This document shows positions 1 to 8,057 of a DNA stretch of 64,000 nucleotides, one piece after another. The DNA is from Vibrio atypicus (GTDB lineage Bacteria; Pseudomonadota; Gammaproteobacteria; Enterobacterales; Vibrionaceae): assembly GCF_009811315.1 (NCBI RefSeq), contig NZ_BLID01000003.1, forward strand, positions 124,001 to 188,000, written 5' to 3'. The notes beneath the pieces were generated by a model, which was not told the DNA's origin, searched no databases, and saw only the letters and a program-made list of their open reading frames with translations. The stretch's first letter is position 1. The number at the start of each line of letters is the position of its first letter. A program made the translations under genes and the position numbers.

Positions 1-1
1 A

Positions 2-1117
2 AACATTCTACTTATTTCTGTGATTGGCTTAGTAGGACAAACACTAGCGCCAGATTCAAGCATGATCACACTACCTGTGGCACTCCAGTTTCTAGGTTTA
101 ATGTCTGCAACCATCCCTGCGTCTCTAATTATGGGTAAGCTAGGACGAAGATTCGGTTTCAGTCTTGGCAATTTAGTCGGAATTTCTGGTGCAAGCATTG
201 CGACCTACGCGCTATCTCTACAGAATTTCTATTTGTTCTGTTTTGGGACATTCTTACTCGGTATTGGAATTGGTTTTGGTACGCTTTATCGGTTTGCAGC
301 GATTGAAGTGTGTGATGAAAATGCTCGTCACAGAGCGATATCGATATCAATGGCAGGAGGCGTCCTTGCTGCGATGCTTGGACCAAATCTAGCGGTGTAC
401 TCGCAGCAATGGTCTACAGATGGCCTCTATGTTGGAGCATTCATGGCTTTAATAGGGCTCAATATCTTAGCTCTGATCTTGTTGCAAACCATCCGTTTTC
501 CTAAACCAGTTGAGCCTTCTAAACAAGTAAGAGCAGATGCCTTACGAGTGATCATACGAGAACCCAATTTTATGCTGGCGGTTTTCGCGGCGATGATTGC
601 TTACGCGGTAATGAATATACTGATGACAGCCACACCCTTAGCAATGATTGGTTGTGGGTTTGATTTTGACAAAGCCGCTGGTGTGATTGAATGGCATGTA
701 TTAGGAATGTTTGCCCCTGCTTTCTTTACAGGTAAGTTGATTGAGCACTTTGGTGCAAGGCAGATGATTTTATTCGGTGGCGTGTTATTCGTACTGTGCG
801 TGATGATTAATATTCATGGACAGTCAATTTGGCATTTCTCCATTGCTCTTGTCTTGCTTGGTATTGGATGGAATTTTATGTTTATCGCAGCGACAGGCTT
901 GTTTAGCCAATCATACAAAGCTAACAATAAGTCTAAGGCGCAAGCATTTAATGAATTCTTTGTTTTTAGCTGTGTCACTGTAACAGCGTTACTGTCTGGT
1001 TGGTTGGAATCAACCGTAGGGTGGGAAGCGATGAATTTATACGTATTACCGTTTGTACTGGCTGTTATTGTTTTGTTTGGTTTGAATAATTATAAGACGA
1101 AGAAAGTCGCGATTTAA
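2..1117 (+). CDS. MFS permease, 5' end cut off by window edge
   Basis: Multi-pass membrane protein of the major facilitator type, truncated at its N-terminus. The frame is open from base 2 with no convincing start (the first candidate is a GTG at 20 inside a membrane helix), so the true start lies before the window. About 371 residues are visible with around eleven hydrophobic helices. The loop after the first visible helix pair reads MGKLGRRFG, matching the basic inter-helix motif of MFS proteins. The substrate cannot be told from sequence. It converges on tlh with a shared terminator 6 bases after its stop codon. Confidence 0.8.
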   Translation, partial: NILLISVIGLVGQTLAPDSSMITLPVALQFLGLMSATIPASLIMGKLGRRFGFSLGNLVGISGASIATYALSLQNFYLFCFGTFLLGIGIGFGTLYRFAAIEVCDENARHRAISISMAGGVLAAMLGPNLAVYSQQWSTDGLYVGAFMALIGLNILALILLQTIRFPKPVEPSKQVRADALRVIIREPNFMLAVFAAMIAYAVMNILMTATPLAMIGCGFDFDKAAGVIEWHVLGMFAPAFFTGKLIEHFGARQMILFGGVLFVLCVMINIHGQSIWHFSIALVLLGIGWNFMFIAATGLFSQSYKANNKSKAQAFNEFFVFSCVTVTALLSGWLESTVGWEAMNLYVLPFVLAVIVLFGLNNYKTKKVAI

Positions 1118-1122
1118 ATTGA

Positions 1123-1144
1123 AAAGGCAGGTTACCCTGCCTTT
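1123..1144. terminator. Bidirectional intrinsic terminator between MFS gene and tlh
   Basis: Stem AAAGGCAG (1123-1130) pairs with CTGCCTTT (1137-1144) around a six-base loop. The A/T flanks make it usable in both directions, and it sits between two convergent stop codons. Confidence 0.7.
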
Positions 1145-1154
1145 ATATTGCTAA

Positions 1155-2408
1155 TCAGAATGGGAACTTCTGAAATTCTTCAGTGATAATATTGTCGGCA
1201 ATATACTTATGTGCGGCTGTTGTTGGGTGTGTTACGCCCCAGAATACATATTTATCAGAGCCATAATACGCACAATCATTAGTGAAACTGTGGCTTTTCA
1301 AATAGTCAGCGGATGAACTTCGGTTAATATTTAGGCAAGCGTCGGAGGCGTTTTCAAAACCATGCTGTTGCGGATTGCTGGTCATTGACTGGAAAAGAGA
1401 ATACGCGTCATAGAGGGCAATGTTGATGCCTTTTTCTTCATACAACTTAGCTTGTTCGTGAATAAATTGGTTAAACTCAACGATCTTTGCACGTACTTTC
1501 ACAATCTCTTCTTGAGTCGAATATTTAAACTGTGGCGCTTTAGTTGCATCAGGCAAGGTCAACATAATTAGATGCTCTGCACCAGCTTCCGTTAAGCGGA
1601 TAAGCGCGCTGCTTAAATCAGCCTTGACGTCAGCCACTTCACGGTCGTAATTCATAAAGTCATTTAAACCAAACTCAAGCGTAAATAAGGTTTGCGCAGG
1701 ATTATAGTTCTTAGCCATCTTCATGTAGGTCAGGTACGAGGTTACTTGATCATATATACCTGTTATCGCAATGTACTGGTTCGTACCAGCCGCACCACCT
1801 ACCGCCCAGTTGTAAAGAGGAAGGCTTTTCTCTTTTGCTAAATATTCAGTCCAGACAAAGCCATTGCTAAAGTGGCCTAAGAACCAAGAGTTTCTATTTG
1901 GAAACACCCACTGGGAACCATTATAAAGATTACCGGTATCCGATAGGCTATCACCAAAAGCAACGACTCGGTTGATCTTCGAGTCAATAGGGTTGGAGGT
2001 GTCATTAGTCCAAATACTGTGGTTATAAGACAAACGATTGTCAGCAGCGAAGTAAAGCATGTTTGCAGTGTCGTGCGATAAATCTAATGTCTCTTTGCAT
2101 CGGCTTTCTATTTCCGCTTGAGGAGTAGAGGTGTAAAACATGTTCTTAAATGACACGGAAGACCACCAATATCCGTCAATGGTGAAGTAAGAGCCATCAG
2201 AATTTTCTGCCCATTCCCACGTTGTCGCCGGATCATCATGAGTATGATCGGGCCTATACCAACATCGAACATACGTGTAGGTTTCTCTGGCTTGTACTGA
2301 TTTGGAGAACGATGAAGTGACCGCTTCAGGCGTTGTCGGCACCTCATTAGCGAAAGACAATGTTGGTATAGAAAATAAAATAGCGGAGAGCAGCAATGAT
2401 GATTTCAT
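1155..2408 (-). CDS. tlh: Thermolabile haemolysin / lecithin-dependent phospholipase (SGNH family)
   Basis: Secreted GDSL/SGNH lipolytic enzyme of 417 residues, the length of the Vibrio thermolabile haemolysins (phospholipase A2/lysophospholipase acting on host or prey membranes). A signal peptide covers about residues 1-20 (ending LSFA). An N-terminal Vibrio-specific domain runs to about 140, then the SGNH hydrolase domain: block I AFGDSLSDTGN with nucleophile Ser154, block II GGAAGT, block III GLND, block V GVTHPT with His394. The usual Asp three residues before the catalytic His is Gly391 here. It is divergent from the aerolysin-like gene across a 396-base A/T-rich spacer. Confidence 0.93.
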   Translation of the reverse strand: MKSSLLLSAILFSIPTLSFANEVPTTPEAVTSSFSKSVQARETYTYVRCWYRPDHTHDDPATTWEWAENSDGSYFTIDGYWWSSVSFKNMFYTSTPQAEIESRCKETLDLSHDTANMLYFAADNRLSYNHSIWTNDTSNPIDSKINRVVAFGDSLSDTGNLYNGSQWVFPNRNSWFLGHFSNGFVWTEYLAKEKSLPLYNWAVGGAAGTNQYIAITGIYDQVTSYLTYMKMAKNYNPAQTLFTLEFGLNDFMNYDREVADVKADLSSALIRLTEAGAEHLIMLTLPDATKAPQFKYSTQEEIVKVRAKIVEFNQFIHEQAKLYEEKGINIALYDAYSLFQSMTSNPQQHGFENASDACLNINRSSSADYLKSHSFTNDCAYYGSDKYVFWGVTHPTTAAHKYIADNIITEEFQKFPF

Positions 2409-2804
2409 AAAGTTATCTCATATTATTATGGAATGTTTTATGCTCACTAATCCTGTATATCATACAAACTGATATGCAGATAAATAGCAACCAAGATAAA
2501 TTACACATTACTATTGAGTAATTAAGTTATATCTAAATTAATTTATAGTTATATATATTTGTAAGACTAGTATTATTAAATTAAGGATTGTTAAATTAAC
2601 ATTCGCTAATACTTGTCTGTAATAAATAAAAGTATCAAAGTTATTTATGCATAACAAATGATTTATTCATCATTATGTTAACGTGTGATTTTTAGCCAGT
2701 ATGATTAACTTTTTCCTTTATCTTTTTAATAAGAAAAGATTAAAAATTAGATGGCGGTGCATTTATATATCATCTGCCATACTAATAAATATAAGGGATA
2801 AAAC
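2409..2804. promoter_or_regulatory. A/T-rich divergent promoter region between tlh and the aerolysin-like gene
   Basis: 396 bases without a gene, very A/T-rich (long runs of ATTAA/TATAT type), holding the promoters of two divergent toxin genes. I see no convincing CRP, Fur or quorum-regulator site. A single TGTGA half-site lies near 2685 without a matching partner. The composition would suit silencing by an H-NS-like protein, which is inference. Confidence 0.4.
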
Positions 2805-4247
2805 GTGAAAAAAATAAGAATACTTAATTTGTCTGCACTCTCCATTTCAATTTTATCTGCGGTGAATAGCGCTCAAGCCTTTGCTGCTGTTGATATCTTG
2901 GATGTCAGGCTACAAGGTCAGTCTTGTAACTCTGAGTTTAGACCGGTCACACGAGATGAGGCTGAGTTGATAAAGTCGGGCTTGGTTAGTCAAATGGGAC
3001 AATGGCAAATAACGAACCTAGCGAATGGTTATGTAATAATGGGTTCAGGCCATAACGGTAATATTAAGCAGGACCGATTGGCGAACAATACCTGGTGTAC
3101 TTACATAAGTCCGCCTGATCATAGTATCCCCAACTATATGCCATTAACCTTGCCTGAGAATGACGAAGCTTATACTGAGTGGTATTTAGTTAACAATAGG
3201 GAGTTTTATAAGCCTCTTTCTCTGTTAGCGCACTATTTGGGTTTTGCATGGACAGCAGGAACCAATAGTCAGTATGTGGGTGATGACATGGTTATCTCTA
3301 CAGACGGTGAAGGTACGTATAAAATTGATGCGAATGATTCAGGAAGCTGTAGCGGTTACCGTTGTAACGAGCGACTCAAAATGACCGTTACAGATTTTGA
3401 GTATCAAATTGACCCACAAACATTTAAGGCTGGCGAGATTACGCAATCAAATCGAGATGTGATCGGCCGACGCTCTGAACTTGTCACCAATGAATCTGAT
3501 TTGGAACAGCAGTATCGCGTGACGTTCAAATATGAAAAGTCGACTAACTGGTCAAAAACTGACACTTATGGTCTTAGTCAAAAAGTCACAACTAAGAATA
3601 AGTTTAAATGGCCTTTAGTTGGTGAAACCGAGCTTTCGATTGAAGTTGGGGCAAACCAGAGTTGGGCTTCGACGGGCGGGGAAGCCGAAACGAAGGGGAT
3701 TTCCAATACCATCGTCGTTAATGTCGCTCCAAACACTAAGCAAGAAGTGTTTATGGAGGTCTTCCGTTCATCAATAAGTTATCCATACTCTTTTGGCGCG
3801 GAACTAAGCTACAAAGTCACAATGAATAGTTTTATGAGATGGTCAGGCAATGCGCTAAGTCATCATCCTGAAGATCGCCCCAATTATACGGCTGAGTGGG
3901 TGGTTGGCCGAAATGGTGGAACTGATAAAAATCTAAGATACCAGTATGATCACCGAAATATTCCCGCGACAAATAATGAGTGGGATTGGCCATGGATGAT
4001 TAGAGAATATAGCGAAAGTAGTGTTCGCAGTGTGTTAGGCGAGATACTTCGACCAATCGAAACTAAAGTGACAGGAGAATTCTACGCTGATGCCTCCTTT
4101 GGTTCTAACGTTCGCTATGGTGAAACTATTCCTCTTTCAAATCGTAGTAAACGTTCCGTTGGGGAGTATTCATTGTCTGACGAAGAACTAGAAAGCGTCG
4201 GTATTCGCAACTTCTCGGTAGAAATTGAACCTATACCTAAGCTCTAA
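2805..4247 (+). CDS. Aerolysin-family pore-forming toxin (proaerolysin-like)
   Basis: 480-residue secreted beta-pore-forming toxin, GTG start with AGGG eight bases upstream. A signal peptide covers about residues 1-28. The next region matches the Aeromonas aerolysin N-terminal lobe (GQSCNSEFRPVTRDEA; MGQWQITNLANGYVIMG; LAHYLGFAW; SQYVGDDM; CSGYRCNE). The core domain that forms the barrel is almost word-for-word aerolysin (TNWSKTDTYGLS; KNKFKWPLVGETELSIE; NQSWAS). A basic site RSKR (447-450) precedes a roughly 30-residue tail, placed like the proaerolysin activation peptide, which is about ten residues longer in Aeromonas as I recall. Four Cys sit in the N-terminal half. It is divergent from tlh and ends at a strong terminator. 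Confidence 0.93.
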   Translation: MKKIRILNLSALSISILSAVNSAQAFAAVDILDVRLQGQSCNSEFRPVTRDEAELIKSGLVSQMGQWQITNLANGYVIMGSGHNGNIKQDRLANNTWCTYISPPDHSIPNYMPLTLPENDEAYTEWYLVNNREFYKPLSLLAHYLGFAWTAGTNSQYVGDDMVISTDGEGTYKIDANDSGSCSGYRCNERLKMTVTDFEYQIDPQTFKAGEITQSNRDVIGRRSELVTNESDLEQQYRVTFKYEKSTNWSKTDTYGLSQKVTTKNKFKWPLVGETELSIEVGANQSWASTGGEAETKGISNTIVVNVAPNTKQEVFMEVFRSSISYPYSFGAELSYKVTMNSFMRWSGNALSHHPEDRPNYTAEWVVGRNGGTDKNLRYQYDHRNIPATNNEWDWPWMIREYSESSVRSVLGEILRPIETKVTGEFYADASFGSNVRYGETIPLSNRSKRSVGEYSLSDEELESVGIRNFSVEIEPIPKL

Positions 4248-4251
4248 ACAA

Positions 4252-4278
4252 AAAAAGCGCCTTTCGAGGCGCTTTTTT
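4252..4278. terminator. Intrinsic terminator after the aerolysin-like gene
   Basis: GCGCCT (4257-4262), TTCG tetraloop, AGGCGC (4267-4272), with A-run before and T-run after; usable in both directions, so it may also stop the 60-residue gene on the other strand. Confidence 0.85.
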
Positions 4279-4366
4279 AGTTCGTTAAGCTGATTGAATT
4301 TGGAACTGATAACAGTTGTGTTACAACTCGCGCGAAAAGGGTCAGTAAAAGTGGGTGCGCTTGTGC

Positions 4367-4549
4367 TTAAAACTGAGAACTAATGAGATCAATCAGCTCT
4401 GCTTCGGTTTCCGGTGTTTTAGATAACTCGACTTTACAATCCGCGCCACCTTTAAGCATATAGACTGTCGAGGTTAGATGATCGTGATGAAACCATTTTC
4501 CGTTAATGCAAACATCTGTGTAGCAGCGTGAGTCTTTCTTTAATTCCAT
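4367..4549 (-). CDS. Small Cys/His-rich protein, possibly FNR-regulated
   Basis: 60-residue soluble protein of unknown family. ATG start with AAGGA eight bases upstream. It has Cys9, Cys14 and Cys38 and a HHDH cluster (21-24), which could bind a metal or thiol ligand, and an acidic C-terminal helix. A palindromic FNR-like site sits 66 bases upstream with a plausible -10 (TATGTT, 4591-4586) at the spacing expected for FNR activation, which supports a real, oxygen-regulated gene. No function can be assigned. Confidence 0.6.
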   Translation of the reverse strand: MELKKDSRCYTDVCINGKWFHHDHLTSTVYMLKGGADCKVELSKTPETEAELIDLISSQF

Positions 4550-4614
4550 ATGTTTCTTCCTTGTTAATTTTATTTAACGTGATTTCAACATAACCTTACT
4601 TTCCGAATGGTAAA

Positions 4615-4628
4615 ATGATCTAGATCAA
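4615..4628 (-). promoter_or_regulatory. Candidate FNR box upstream of the 60-residue gene
   Basis: ATGAT-CTAG-ATCAA, one mismatch from TTGAT-N4-ATCAA. Its centre is 33 bases from the centre of a TATGTT -10 hexamer (4591-4586), close to the 32 expected for a class II site at -41.5, giving a predicted start near 4579. Confidence 0.6.
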
Positions 4629-4645
4629 TGAAATAAGACACCAAT

Positions 4646-4674
4646 AAAAAAGGGGACGAGATGTCCCCAAAAAA
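4646..4674 (-). terminator. Intrinsic terminator after the persulfide reductase gene
   Basis: Stem GGGGAC (4652-4657) / GTCCCC (4663-4668), loop of five, flanked by A-runs that read as T-runs on the minus strand. It lies 36 bases beyond the reductase stop codon. Confidence 0.8.
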
Positions 4675-4709
4675 GTAGCGCAGTGTAGGAATTAAGACAT
4701 ATAGCCTGG

Positions 4710-6419
4710 TTAAGCTTTTGCGAACTTATAGGTTCGGTAGCCTCCGATTAGGTTACGAGCTTTGAATCCATTGTTGACTAACTGGCGGTATGCTACGTTG
4801 CCCCGTAAGCCGACTTGGCAATAAATAACAATTTCCTTGTCTTTAGGAAGCTCACTCATACGGTCACGTAACTCATCCACTGGAATATTAATAGCGCCTT
4901 CAATGTAACCGACATTGGCAAGCTCGGCTGGGTTACGAACATCAAGTAACAGTTGTTCGTCAGACAGGTCGTCAATTTGGTGGTAGTGGATAGGTACTGA
5001 ATCCCCTTTGATGATGTTGTTTGCAACAAAGGCCGCTTGGTTAATCACATCTTTGGCACTGCCATAGGGTGGAGCGTAAGTGAGTTCTAAATGTTGAAGC
5101 TGCTCAACCGTCATGCCCGCGCGTTGTGCGACAGCCATGACATCGATTCGCTTATCAATGCCATCTTTTCCTACAGCTTGTGCGCCTAAAATTTTGCCGT
5201 CTTTCGGATCAAACAGCATTTTGAATGAGACGACTTCTGCGCCAGGGTAGTAGCTAGCATGACTTGCGGTGTGTACGTAGATTTTTTCATACGCGACACC
5301 TGTCTGCTGAAGTTGCTTCTCATTTTTACCTGTTGAAGCGACAGCAAGATCGAAGACCTTACAAATGGCTGTGCCTTGCGTACCTTGGTAAGTTTCTTTA
5401 CGTCCAAGCATATTATCCGCCGCCATACGTCCTTGGCGGTTAGCCGGGCCAGCCAAAGGGACAAGCGTTTGATTGCCTGTAACGAAGTCTTTTTCTTCGA
5501 CAGCATCACCCACGGCGTAAATAGAAGGATCACTGGTTTGCATTGACTCGTTGGTGTATATCCCACCAAGTTCGCCGATTTGTAATCCAGCTTGTTGTGC
5601 GAGCTGAATTTCAGGACGGACACCAATAGCCATAATGAGAATGTCTGTTTGTAGCTGTTCGCCATTATTTAAGGCGAGCGTTAATGAGCCGTTTAAATGT
5701 TGGTGCTCTGCCGCTTCTTTTTCGCCAGTTTCTAAGCTTGCAACATGTGCACTTGGGATATATTCCACGGATTCGAGCGCGACACCAAGCTTTAAGTCGA
5801 TACCTTTCTGGCGAATTTCAGCATGAACAAACCCTGCCATTTCACGGTCGACCGGCGTCATAACTTGGTCCGCCATTTCAATTAACGTGGTTTTAATCCC
5901 AAGTTGGTGGAAAGCTTCCATCATCTCCAAACCAATAAAACCACCACCCACTACCGTCGCATGCTCTGGTTTGTTCATTTGTATGGTATGAATGATGCGA
6001 TCCATATCAGGAATGTTACGTAGTGAATGGGTCAGCGGATTGTCAATTCCAGGAATAGAAGGCACTACAGGGCTTGCGCCAGGACTTAGGAGTAGAAAAT
6101 CATAAGATTCATTGTACTCAGTTCCATCAATTAAATTCTTAACCGTGATGGTTTTGTTTTGTCTATTGATTGAAACCACTTCATTCATTACTCGCACGTC
6201 GACATTAAAGCGAGACAAGAAGCTTTCTGGTGTTTGTAGCAGTAACTTGCTGCGATCTTGAATATCGCCACCAATGTGATACGGCAAACCACAGTTGGCG
6301 AAAGAGACAAACTCTCCACGCTCGAACATAATAATTTGTGCATCTTCACTTAAACGACGAGCACGTGCTGCCGCAGAAGCGCCGCCAGCTACACCACCAA
6401 CGATTACAATCTTAGTCAT
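4710..6419 (-). CDS. CoA-disulfide/persulfide reductase with C-terminal rhodanese domain
   Basis: FAD-dependent pyridine nucleotide-disulfide oxidoreductase fused to rhodanese, 569 residues. Known family members (CoADR-RHD, NADH-dependent persulfide reductase) reduce CoA disulfide or CoA persulfide/polysulfide. Seen: FAD dinucleotide motif VGGVAGG at the N-terminus; single redox Cys43 in SFANCGLPYHIGG; NAD-binding VVGGGFIGLEM; FAD motif YAVGDA; rhodanese domain from about 470 with active Cys534 in YCQVGLRG. I chose the ATG at 6419 (GGAG six bases upstream) over a TTG at 6431. Twelve bases separate it from the DUF2892 gene, so the two form an operon facing the ArsR-type regulator. Confidence 0.9.
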   Translation of the reverse strand: MTKIVIVGGVAGGASAAARARRLSEDAQIIMFERGEFVSFANCGLPYHIGGDIQDRSKLLLQTPESFLSRFNVDVRVMNEVVSINRQNKTITVKNLIDGTEYNESYDFLLLSPGASPVVPSIPGIDNPLTHSLRNIPDMDRIIHTIQMNKPEHATVVGGGFIGLEMMEAFHQLGIKTTLIEMADQVMTPVDREMAGFVHAEIRQKGIDLKLGVALESVEYIPSAHVASLETGEKEAAEHQHLNGSLTLALNNGEQLQTDILIMAIGVRPEIQLAQQAGLQIGELGGIYTNESMQTSDPSIYAVGDAVEEKDFVTGNQTLVPLAGPANRQGRMAADNMLGRKETYQGTQGTAICKVFDLAVASTGKNEKQLQQTGVAYEKIYVHTASHASYYPGAEVVSFKMLFDPKDGKILGAQAVGKDGIDKRIDVMAVAQRAGMTVEQLQHLELTYAPPYGSAKDVINQAAFVANNIIKGDSVPIHYHQIDDLSDEQLLLDVRNPAELANVGYIEGAINIPVDELRDRMSELPKDKEIVIYCQVGLRGNVAYRQLVNNGFKARNLIGGYRTYKFAKA

Positions 6420-6431
6420 TTCAAACTCCAA

Positions 6432-6617
6432 TTACTGAAAACCTAATTTCTTGAAAATGTATGCAGCAGGGCAGAACCCTGTAAAAGCACTTTGTATCAA
6501 ATTTACGCCAACAAATACTGTGAGCCAAACAAATCCACTATGTACCGTCAATGTTAGTAAGACCGAGATTAAGACCATGCTTCCGGCTAATACACGTATT
6601 GCATTTTCTAATGTCAT
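6432..6617 (-). CDS. DUF2892 inner-membrane protein
   Basis: 61-residue protein with two hydrophobic helices and the C-terminal FCPAAYIFKKLG signature of DUF2892 (YgaP-C-like) proteins, which often accompany or are fused to rhodaneses. ATG at 6617 has GGAG six bases upstream; the 33 upstream in-frame bases look untranslated. It is first in a two-gene operon with the persulfide reductase. A membrane-proximal role in sulfur transfer is inference. Confidence 0.85.
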   Translation of the reverse strand: MTLENAIRVLAGSMVLISVLLTLTVHSGFVWLTVFVGVNLIQSAFTGFCPAAYIFKKLGFQ

Positions 6618-6673
6618 GTTGAGCTCCTTGCCTTTGAAACTTGTGAACATGGTGAAAATAATAGATGTATAAA

Positions 6674-6756
6674 TTAGTAATGTCTAATGTTATTTTTACT
6701 AATTTCATTAAAGCTTATTTAGTGTTGACTAATATTAATTGTTTAGTAAACTCTAA
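6674..6756. promoter_or_regulatory. Three TTAG-N6-CTAA operators between divergent sulfur genes
   Basis: Identical inverted-repeat pattern TTAG-N6-CTAA at 6674-6687 (extended to ATTAG-N6-CTAAT), 6719-6732 and 6743-6756. The spacer is the only one shared by the reductase/DUF2892 operon and the ArsR-family gene. Similar A/T-rich palindromes are known operators of BigR/YgaV-type repressors, so autoregulation plus control of the divergent operon is likely. Confidence 0.7.
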
Positions 6757-6790
6757 TTTAGTGATTTGGAACTAGATTGTGGTGGAAGCA

Positions 6791-7093
6791 ATGAATTTAG
6801 TTGAAATGCAAAGTAACGCCGTAGAGGCCGCTGACTTATTGAAAGTCATGGCGCATCCGGAACGGCTAATGGTGCTATGCCAGCTCACACAAGGTGAAGT
6901 TGGAGTTGGAGCGCTACAAATTGGATCAACATTGAGTCAGTCTGCGTTTTCACAACATTTAACGGTGTTACGAAAGCATAACTTGATTAAGGCGAGAAAA
7001 GAGTCGCAACAAGTTTTTTACTCACTTGCAGACCCAAGAGTCGAGGCTCTTATTCAAAGTTTACATACTGTTTTTTGTGTTAAAGAGGCGTAG
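6791..7093 (+). CDS. ArsR-family persulfide-sensing repressor (BigR/YgaV-like)
   Basis: About 100-residue winged-helix repressor. Seen: LLKVMAHPERLMVLCQL, the recognition helix SQSAFSQHLTVLRKHNLI, the wing QQVFYSLADP. Two Cys, in VLCQL near the N-terminus and VFCVKEA at the C-terminus, lie where BigR/SqrR proteins carry the pair that forms a di- or tetrasulfide with reactive sulfur. Metal-binding ArsR motifs are absent. Start taken at ATG 6791 (MNLVEMQ, matching the family); a GTG at 6779 is an alternative. It heads the plus-strand transporter operon and likely binds the adjacent TTAG-N6-CTAA sites. Confidence 0.85.
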   Translation: MNLVEMQSNAVEAADLLKVMAHPERLMVLCQLTQGEVGVGALQIGSTLSQSAFSQHLTVLRKHNLIKARKESQQVFYSLADPRVEALIQSLHTVFCVKEA

Positions 7094-7113
7094 TGCCGAA
7101 CAAGAGGTAAATC

Positions 7114-7527
7114 ATGTTATCAACCATTCCTTGGCTCTCTCTGATAGGTGGCATTACATTAGGGATATCAGCGACTTTATTATTGATGATGAATGGAAAG
7201 ACTGCCGGTATTAGCGGGATCTTAAATGGGATTCTAACACCTAAGAAGGGCGACTATTCGTGGCGAATATTGTTTGTTGTTGGAATGATTACAGGTGGCG
7301 TTTTGAGTATAGGCGTGATTGGAATCGCTCCGCCAGATTTACAAGAAATCTCTCTACCACTACTTGTGATTGCTGGCACTTTGGTCGGCATAGGGACGAG
7401 ATTGGCAAATGGTTGCACTAGCGGCCATGGAATATGTGGGCTTGGTCGTTTATCAACACGTTCAATTGTCGCAACGTGTGTGTTTATGTTTGTTGCTGGT
7501 GTGACGGTATTCGTCCGCTTACATTAG
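7114..7527 (+). CDS. YeeE/YedE-type sulfur transporter, first half
   Basis: 137-residue membrane protein with about four helices and the signature [19 protein letters not shown] of the YeeE/YedE (DUF395) family. Related proteins import thiosulfate or other sulfane sulfur through a conserved Cys relay. Here the protein is half-length and its partner follows 29 bases later, as in PmpA/PmpB pairs. It follows the sulfur-sensing repressor by 20 bases. Transport of a reactive sulfur species is inferred from family and context. Confidence 0.85.
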   Translation: MLSTIPWLSLIGGITLGISATLLLMMNGKTAGISGILNGILTPKKGDYSWRILFVVGMITGGVLSIGVIGIAPPDLQEISLPLLVIAGTLVGIGTRLANGCTSGHGICGLGRLSTRSIVATCVFMFVAGVTVFVRLH

Positions 7528-7556
7528 CTTTAATTCTGCGTTTTTAGGTAGTGAGA

Positions 7557-8018
7557 ATGAATAAATTAGTTTTCCGTTTAGTAGCTTTGCTGTCTGGCTT
7601 ACTGTTTGGTATCGGAATGGCTATTTCTGGAATGATTGAGCCTCAGAAAGTGATTGGGTTTTTGGATATAACAGGTGAGTGGGACCCAAGTCTGGCTTTC
7701 GTCATGGGCGGTGCATTGTTGGTATTTATGCCAAGTTATTTCTTGCTTATTAAACCTCGTCAACTAAGTGTGAGCAAAGAGGCGTTACCTTGCGCGACCA
7801 GTTTGAAGGTGGATGCACGACTCATCTCCGGTTCTATGATTTTTGGGCTTGGTTGGGGGCTCGCTGGTATTTGTCCGGGCCCAGTTGTAACCAGTTTAGC
7901 GCTTGGTAACGCAGGTATTGTACTGTTTTTTATCGCGATGCTGACTGGATCCATCATGACGAAAGTGATAATCGAGCGCTTGGATTCTGGGCCTGATTTA
8001 ATTGAAACACTGAGTTAG
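7557..8018 (+). CDS. YeeE/YedE-type sulfur transporter, second half
   Basis: 153-residue membrane protein with about five helices and the family motif WGLAGICPGPVV. It complements the preceding half-transporter (PmpB-like). ATG at 7557 has GGTAGTGAG upstream; a GTG six bases earlier is less likely. Followed after 39 bases by the RND permease with its own AGGTT-type site. Confidence 0.85.
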   Translation: MNKLVFRLVALLSGLLFGIGMAISGMIEPQKVIGFLDITGEWDPSLAFVMGGALLVFMPSYFLLIKPRQLSVSKEALPCATSLKVDARLISGSMIFGLGWGLAGICPGPVVTSLALGNAGIVLFFIAMLTGSIMTKVIIERLDSGPDLIETLS

Positions 8019-8057
8019 TAGCGACATATATAAGGAATTTATCTTTCTGGAGGTTAC

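Noticed and set aside
2409..2804. CRP site in the toxin spacer (TGTGA half near 2685).
   Set aside because: The opposite half-site is missing and A/T-rich sequence gives chance halves often.
5186..5665. 159-codon open frame inside the persulfide reductase gene on the same strand.
   Set aside because: It is a shifted frame of a well-supported enzyme gene, with no start site and no recognisable protein texture.
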